NCBI GenBank assembly: GCA_012974295.1
Contig: JAAXQM010000254.1
Location: 1-18,382, forward strand
Direction: 5' to 3'
Length of the DNA stretch: 18,382 bases
Origin: Dehalococcoidales bacterium
Lineage (GTDB): Bacteria > Chloroflexota > Dehalococcoidia > E44-bin15
Numbering within the stretch: position 1 is the stretch's first letter; each line of letters opens with the position of its first letter. Both the position numbers and the translations under genes were made by a program. Below are positions 15,225-18,382 of this stretch, one piece after another. The notes beneath the pieces are model-generated. The model made no database searches. It was not told where the DNA came from and saw only the letters and a program-made list of their open reading frames with translations.

Positions 15225-16864
15225 TACTCAAGTCCGCTGGCAAAACTTCCGCTGAGGCTGGCGATGCGTCCATGGCGGGTATAGTCGGGGATAAGTATGG
15301 GAGAACGGGGTCTTTCTTCCAGCCCCGCCTCTTTAAGCTGGCGCTGCCACTGGCGTACGTGCTCCAGGGTCAGTTTCCCCGGCTTCGTCTCCCTGGCGCG
15401 CTCTGCTGCTGCCTTACCCGCCCGTCGTCCGAAAACAAATATATCGAGAGTGGAATTACCCATGAGTCGGTTTCGGCCGTGTACACCGCCCTCTACTTCG
15501 CCGGCGGCGAAAAGGTTAGGGATGGTGGTCCTTCCCTGATCATCGATCAATATTCCCCCGTTTTGGTAATGCAGTGTGGGGTAGGTCAGTACGGGCTCCT
15601 TGCTCATATCGATGCCGAAACGCTGAAACTGGCGTACCATGGCAGGCAATTCCCGGGCAATGGTTCCCGGGCCACGTAGCATGTCGATCATAGGCGAATC
15701 CAGCCACACGCCCAACTGTCCCGTAGGCGTAGTTAGTCCCTTGCCGCGCTCCTTACACTCACGGATTATAGATGAAGCCACGGCATCCCGGGTCTCCAAG
15801 GGGAAGATGAACTGTTCACCATCGGAGTTCACCAGTTGGGCACCTAGCCCCCTGACTTTCTCTGTAACCAGTTGTCCTACGATTTGCTCGGGATAGGCTA
15901 CGCCTGTGGGGTGATACTGCATTGTATCCATGAAGATAAGCTTTGCGCCGACGCGGTAGGCTATAACCAGGCCATCGGCCGTGGCGCCGTAATGGTTGGT
16001 GGTGGGGAAGCCCTGATAGTGCAGGCGACCCCCGCCGCCGGTGGCAAGAATTATTGCCTTGGCCCGCACTAAAACCATTTCATCGGTCTCGAAGTTAATT
16101 ATGACTGCCCCTGCTACCTGTCCTTCTTCGTCCATCACCAGTTCCACTACAGGAGCAAACTCTAACACATCTATCCCGCGGTTCCGCACCTCATCGCGCA
16201 GAACCCGCATTGCCTCCAGGCCGGTATAATCCCGGGCGGAATGCATTCTTTTTCGCGATGTACCCCCTCCGCTCTCGGTCAGCAGCGTACCGTCTGGCTC
16301 CTTGCCCCACATCATCCCCAGTGATTCCAGCCAATGGATAACTCCAGGTGCATCGTGAACTAAAGCATCGACTAACGCCGGGATGTTAGTGAAGCCACCG
16401 CCACCCATGGCATCAAGGTAATGGATTGCCGGGGAATCTTGAGGTTTGGTTGCTGCCTGGGTACCGCCTTCAGCCCCCACGGTATTCGCATCACCCAGGC
16501 GCAGTTTAGTCACCAGCATTACGCTGGCATCATTCTCCTGCGCGAGGAGGGCTGCAGCGGCGCCCCCTCCACCACCACCAATGACCAGGACATCTACGTC
16601 ATAATCCACCATATCAAGATCAATAATATCGGGATCGATCCTGCTATTACCCTCCAGCAGGTCGGCCAGTTCGTTTGGCGTGCGTTCACCTTTATTGGGT
16701 CCTATCTGTAATTCCCGCATCCCGCCGGCGATAGAATCCGGATGAAAGCCCTGGAGAAGTGTTGCCTTTTCCTCCGCGCTTAGCACTGGGTAGCTTTCCT
16801 TAAGGCGTTGCTCCCTGGTAGCTATGACATTGTCAACGCTTTCCTGCATTTCAGGTGGATACAT
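15224..16864 (-). CDS. Fumarate reductase/succinate dehydrogenase flavoprotein subunit (TfrA-like)
   Basis: A 546-residue flavoprotein of the SdhA/FrdA/aspartate-oxidase family. An N-terminal extension of about 85 residues precedes the FAD-binding loop VIGGGGGGAAAALLA (94-108). The dicarboxylate active-site residues known from fumarate reductases are present: H318 (QYHPTG), T334/E335 (VTEKVRG), R359 (TRDAVA), H432 (LHYQNGG) and R466 (NRLMGNS). The covalent-flavin histidine (in classical enzymes SHTxAAxGG) is Asn127 in DANTVGAEGG, so FAD should be non-covalent. The C-terminal helical domain of classical SdhA is short (about 65 residues after VFGRRAG). The gene follows the SdhB-like gene by 17 bases, with AAGGAG eight bases before the ATG. 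Homology suggests fumarate/succinate interconversion, and reduction is favoured by the missing histidine. Aspartate oxidase is unlikely given the neighbours and the iron-sulfur partner. Confidence 0.9.
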   Translation of the reverse strand: MYPPEMQESVDNVIATREQRLKESYPVLSAEEKATLLQGFHPDSIAGGMRELQIGPNKGERTPNELADLLEGNSRIDPDIIDLDMVDYDVDVLVIGGGGGGAAAALLAQENDASVMLVTKLRLGDANTVGAEGGTQAATKPQDSPAIHYLDAMGGGGFTNIPALVDALVHDAPGVIHWLESLGMMWGKEPDGTLLTESGGGTSRKRMHSARDYTGLEAMRVLRDEVRNRGIDVLEFAPVVELVMDEEGQVAGAVIINFETDEMVLVRAKAIILATGGGGRLHYQGFPTTNHYGATADGLVIAYRVGAKLIFMDTMQYHPTGVAYPEQIVGQLVTEKVRGLGAQLVNSDGEQFIFPLETRDAVASSIIRECKERGKGLTTPTGQLGVWLDSPMIDMLRGPGTIARELPAMVRQFQRFGIDMSKEPVLTYPTLHYQNGGILIDDQGRTTIPNLFAAGEVEGGVHGRNRLMGNSTLDIFVFGRRAGKAAAERARETKPGKLTLEHVRQWQRQLKEAGLEERPRSPILIPDYTRHGRIASLSGSFASGLE

Positions 16865-16881
16865 CTTTGCTTCTCCTTCTG

Positions 16882-17574
16882 TTAGGACTCTATATCGCGC
16901 TCACCATAGCGGCGACGCAACTCATCCTCGGGCATACCCATCAGTGCCTTGAGCTCATCATCGAACTTTCCGCTCTCTACCTCGGCCACACGCTGAGCCA
17001 GGTGCTCTGCTCTGGGAGCTATATGACGGCCGTATAACCGGCGGCAAAGCAGAGCGATGTTAGGTTGCGACAGACCCGCCGGGCATCTGGCTGAGCATAG
17101 CCCGCACATAACGCAGTCGAAGGATTTCTCTGCTACTCCGGCGATGTTGCCCCGGATCGCGTCGGCAACATATTCCATTACCTCTAGATCCTGGGGGCAG
17201 CTCTTAGTGCAGGAGTTACATCCCATGCATGTTAAGAGAACAGGATAGAGCTGGAGCACCTGCTCCCCACTGGGATCAAGCTCTTCGATATCGTAGATTG
17301 CCTTCTCGGTAGGGAAGAAGGGTATTTGCGTCAGATACATATCTGGCTCAACAACGGTCTGGCAGGCAAGGGCATACTTCAACTGCGGGTCTCCCTTAAT
17401 ACGGTAGATAGTGCCACAGGCGCCACAGAAACCGCTGCGGCAACCTACACCGCGAATGAGCTGGTAGCCAGCATACTCCAGAGCGTCTTGGATTGTTAGT
17501 CCTTGGGGAACCTGATAGCGCTTGCCCATGATATAAATGTCAATTAATTTCTGTATAGTCGCTTTTTGGCTCAA
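16882..17574 (-). CDS. SdhB-like iron-sulfur subunit with 2Fe-2S and two 4Fe-4S motifs
   Basis: A 230-residue iron-sulfur protein. A 2Fe-2S ferredoxin domain has C45, C50, C53 and C71 (CRSGFCGAC, then LACQT). It is followed by C116, C119, C122, C126 (CMGCNSCTKSCP) and C154, C157, C160, C164 (CVMCGLCSARCP). Classical SdhB carries 2Fe-2S, 4Fe-4S and 3Fe-4S clusters; here both C-terminal motifs have the four cysteines needed for 4Fe-4S. The charged C-terminal tail (MGMPEDELRRRYGERD) is not assignable. The start is TTG, overlapping the fumarase alpha stop, with AAGGAGG seven bases before it. Partner of the flavoprotein downstream; it should carry electrons between flavin and an unknown donor or quinone. 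Confidence 0.9.
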   Translation of the reverse strand: MSQKATIQKLIDIYIMGKRYQVPQGLTIQDALEYAGYQLIRGVGCRSGFCGACGTIYRIKGDPQLKYALACQTVVEPDMYLTQIPFFPTEKAIYDIEELDPSGEQVLQLYPVLLTCMGCNSCTKSCPQDLEVMEYVADAIRGNIAGVAEKSFDCVMCGLCSARCPAGLSQPNIALLCRRLYGRHIAPRAEHLAQRVAEVESGKFDDELKALMGMPEDELRRRYGERDIES

Positions 17575-18382
17575 AGTACAGCCTCCTTATGACGGGCAGC
17601 ATGGCAGTTTAGGTTTACTGCTACCGGCATCATCGCGATATGTGTAGGGTAAACCTCAGCATGTACAGCCAGGGCAGTGGTTCTCCCCCCGAATCCCTGT
17701 GGTCCGATACCCAGGCTATTAATGCGTTCCAGGATTTCCTGTTCTAGGTCCGCCACCTCCGGGTCTGGACTTGGTTCTCCCAGGTGGCGCAGGAGCGCCT
17801 TTTTTGCCAGTATCATTGCTTTGTCCGCCGTTCCACCTATACCGATACCAATAATAACAGGAGGGCATGGATTAGAGCCGGCCTCTGCCACTGAGTTGAC
17901 CACTACGTCAATCACGCCCTGGCGACCCTTAGCCGGGGTTAGCATATGGAGACGGCTCATGTTTTCGCTGCCGCCACCCTTGGGCATGACCGCGATTTTT
18001 AGCTGGTCACCCGGCACCATATCTAGATGAATCATAGCCGGTGTGTTATCTTTGGTGTTCAACCGTGCTGAGAATGGCTGTCTTACTATGGACTTTCTCA
18101 GGTAACCATCCTCATAACCCTGGCGCACCCCTTCCTCCACTGCGGTGTAAAGGTCGCCTCCGGCAATATGCGCATCCTGACCTAATTCGAGAAAGACCAC
18201 CGCGGTACCGCAGTCCTGGCAAATAGGGATTTTCTGGTTGGTCGCGATACTGTTATTCTCCAGTATCTGATCTAGGACCTGCTTCCCCAGTGGGGATTCC
18301 TCTTTTTCCCTGGCTCGCTTCAGTGCGTCCAGCATATCTTCGCCGATATCGAAATTCGCCTCTTGACACAGGCGTGCTACAG
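17571..18382 (-). CDS. Fumarate hydratase class I, alpha subunit (5' partial)
   Basis: The reading frame continues to the right edge, so only about the first ten or so residues are missing. The frame upstream of the internal Met at 18333-18335 (VARLCQEANFDIGED) matches the family N-terminus. Class I alpha-subunit features: KIPICQDCGTAVVFLELGQD, CPPVIIGIGIGGTADKAMILAKKAL, a TTALAVHAEVYPTHIAM segment and PVAVNLNCHAARHKE. Three cysteines, one in each of these conserved regions, correspond to the 4Fe-4S ligands; the CQDCG has Cys where CQDTG is common. The enzyme would hydrate fumarate to malate or the reverse, in the cytoplasm. Related tartrate and mesaconate hydratases share these motifs. It heads the visible minus-strand operon and overlaps the SdhB-like gene by four bases (TTGA). 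Confidence 0.95.
   Translation of the reverse strand, partial: VARLCQEANFDIGEDMLDALKRAREKEESPLGKQVLDQILENNSIATNQKIPICQDCGTAVVFLELGQDAHIAGGDLYTAVEEGVRQGYEDGYLRKSIVRQPFSARLNTKDNTPAMIHLDMVPGDQLKIAVMPKGGGSENMSRLHMLTPAKGRQGVIDVVVNSVAEAGSNPCPPVIIGIGIGGTADKAMILAKKALLRHLGEPSPDPEVADLEQEILERINSLGIGPQGFGGRTTALAVHAEVYPTHIAMMPVAVNLNCHAARHKEAVL
17582..17588 (-). promoter_or_regulatory. Shine-Dalgarno site of SdhB-like gene (TTG start)
   Basis: Read on the minus strand this is AAGGAGG, about seven bases before the TTG at 17572-17574. It lies within the end of the fumarase alpha gene and favours the TTG over the internal ATG fifteen codons later. Confidence 0.65.

Noticed and set aside
1..18382. CRISPR arrays, tRNA genes, insertion sequences, toxin-antitoxin or defence genes
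   Set aside because: I saw no regular spaced repeats, no tRNA-like gene, no transposase or inverted ends, and no defence-type domains; all large frames are accounted for by metabolic or respiratory genes.

Overview
The window looks like ordinary chromosome from an anaerobic bacterium that conserves energy by respiration. The gene content (a complex I operon, a class I fumarase in two subunits, an FAD fumarate reductase/succinate dehydrogenase with HdrC-like iron-sulfur proteins, an acyl-CoA dehydrogenase, many TTG/GTG starts) would fit a Dehalococcoidia-type Chloroflexota or another deep-branching anaerobe. That placement is an impression from gene content, not a demonstrated assignment. Genes are very densely packed, with many start/stop overlaps. 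No tRNA, rRNA, CRISPR array, insertion sequence or phage gene is visible.

Region 1 (1-7053, plus strand) is the 3' half of a complex I operon. It opens with the C-terminal part of an unusual fusion: a GltD-like FAD/NAD(P) oxidoreductase joined to a NuoI-like two-cluster ferredoxin. This sits where nuoI would normally be, and nuoJ, nuoK, nuoL, nuoM and nuoN follow. A small Nudix hydrolase gene is wedged between nuoM and nuoN and overlaps both. The pumping subunits keep their key lysines and glutamates, so the membrane arm looks functional.

Region 2 (7138-12178, plus strand) begins after an 84-base gap that holds a candidate promoter. It is a tightly overlapping run: NAD kinase, an ArgA-type GNAT acetyltransferase, an ADP-ribose pyrophosphatase-type Nudix hydrolase, a GT4 glycosyltransferase, a SAM methyltransferase, and a second GT4 glycosyltransferase that is a clear paralogue of the first. 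The first three concern NAD metabolism and probably arginine synthesis. The last three look like a small glycan or glycolipid module.

Region 3 (12159-18382, minus strand) converges on region 2, with the last 20 bases of the two strands' genes overlapping. Read in transcription order (right to left) it has: fumarase alpha subunit (cut by the window edge), an SdhB-like protein with one 2Fe-2S and two 4Fe-4S motifs, an SdhA-like flavoprotein, a small HdrC-like dicluster protein, an acyl-CoA dehydrogenase, fumarase beta subunit, and after a 90-base gap a SAM methyltransferase. The flavoprotein keeps the fumarate/succinate active-site residues but has Asn where classical enzymes carry the flavin-binding His, and no membrane anchor is encoded nearby. 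Together with the fumarase this suggests a malate-fumarate-succinate branch, probably running reductively. No wholly unknown system is evident. The most interesting points are the GltD-NuoI fusion and the composition of the fumarate reductase locus.
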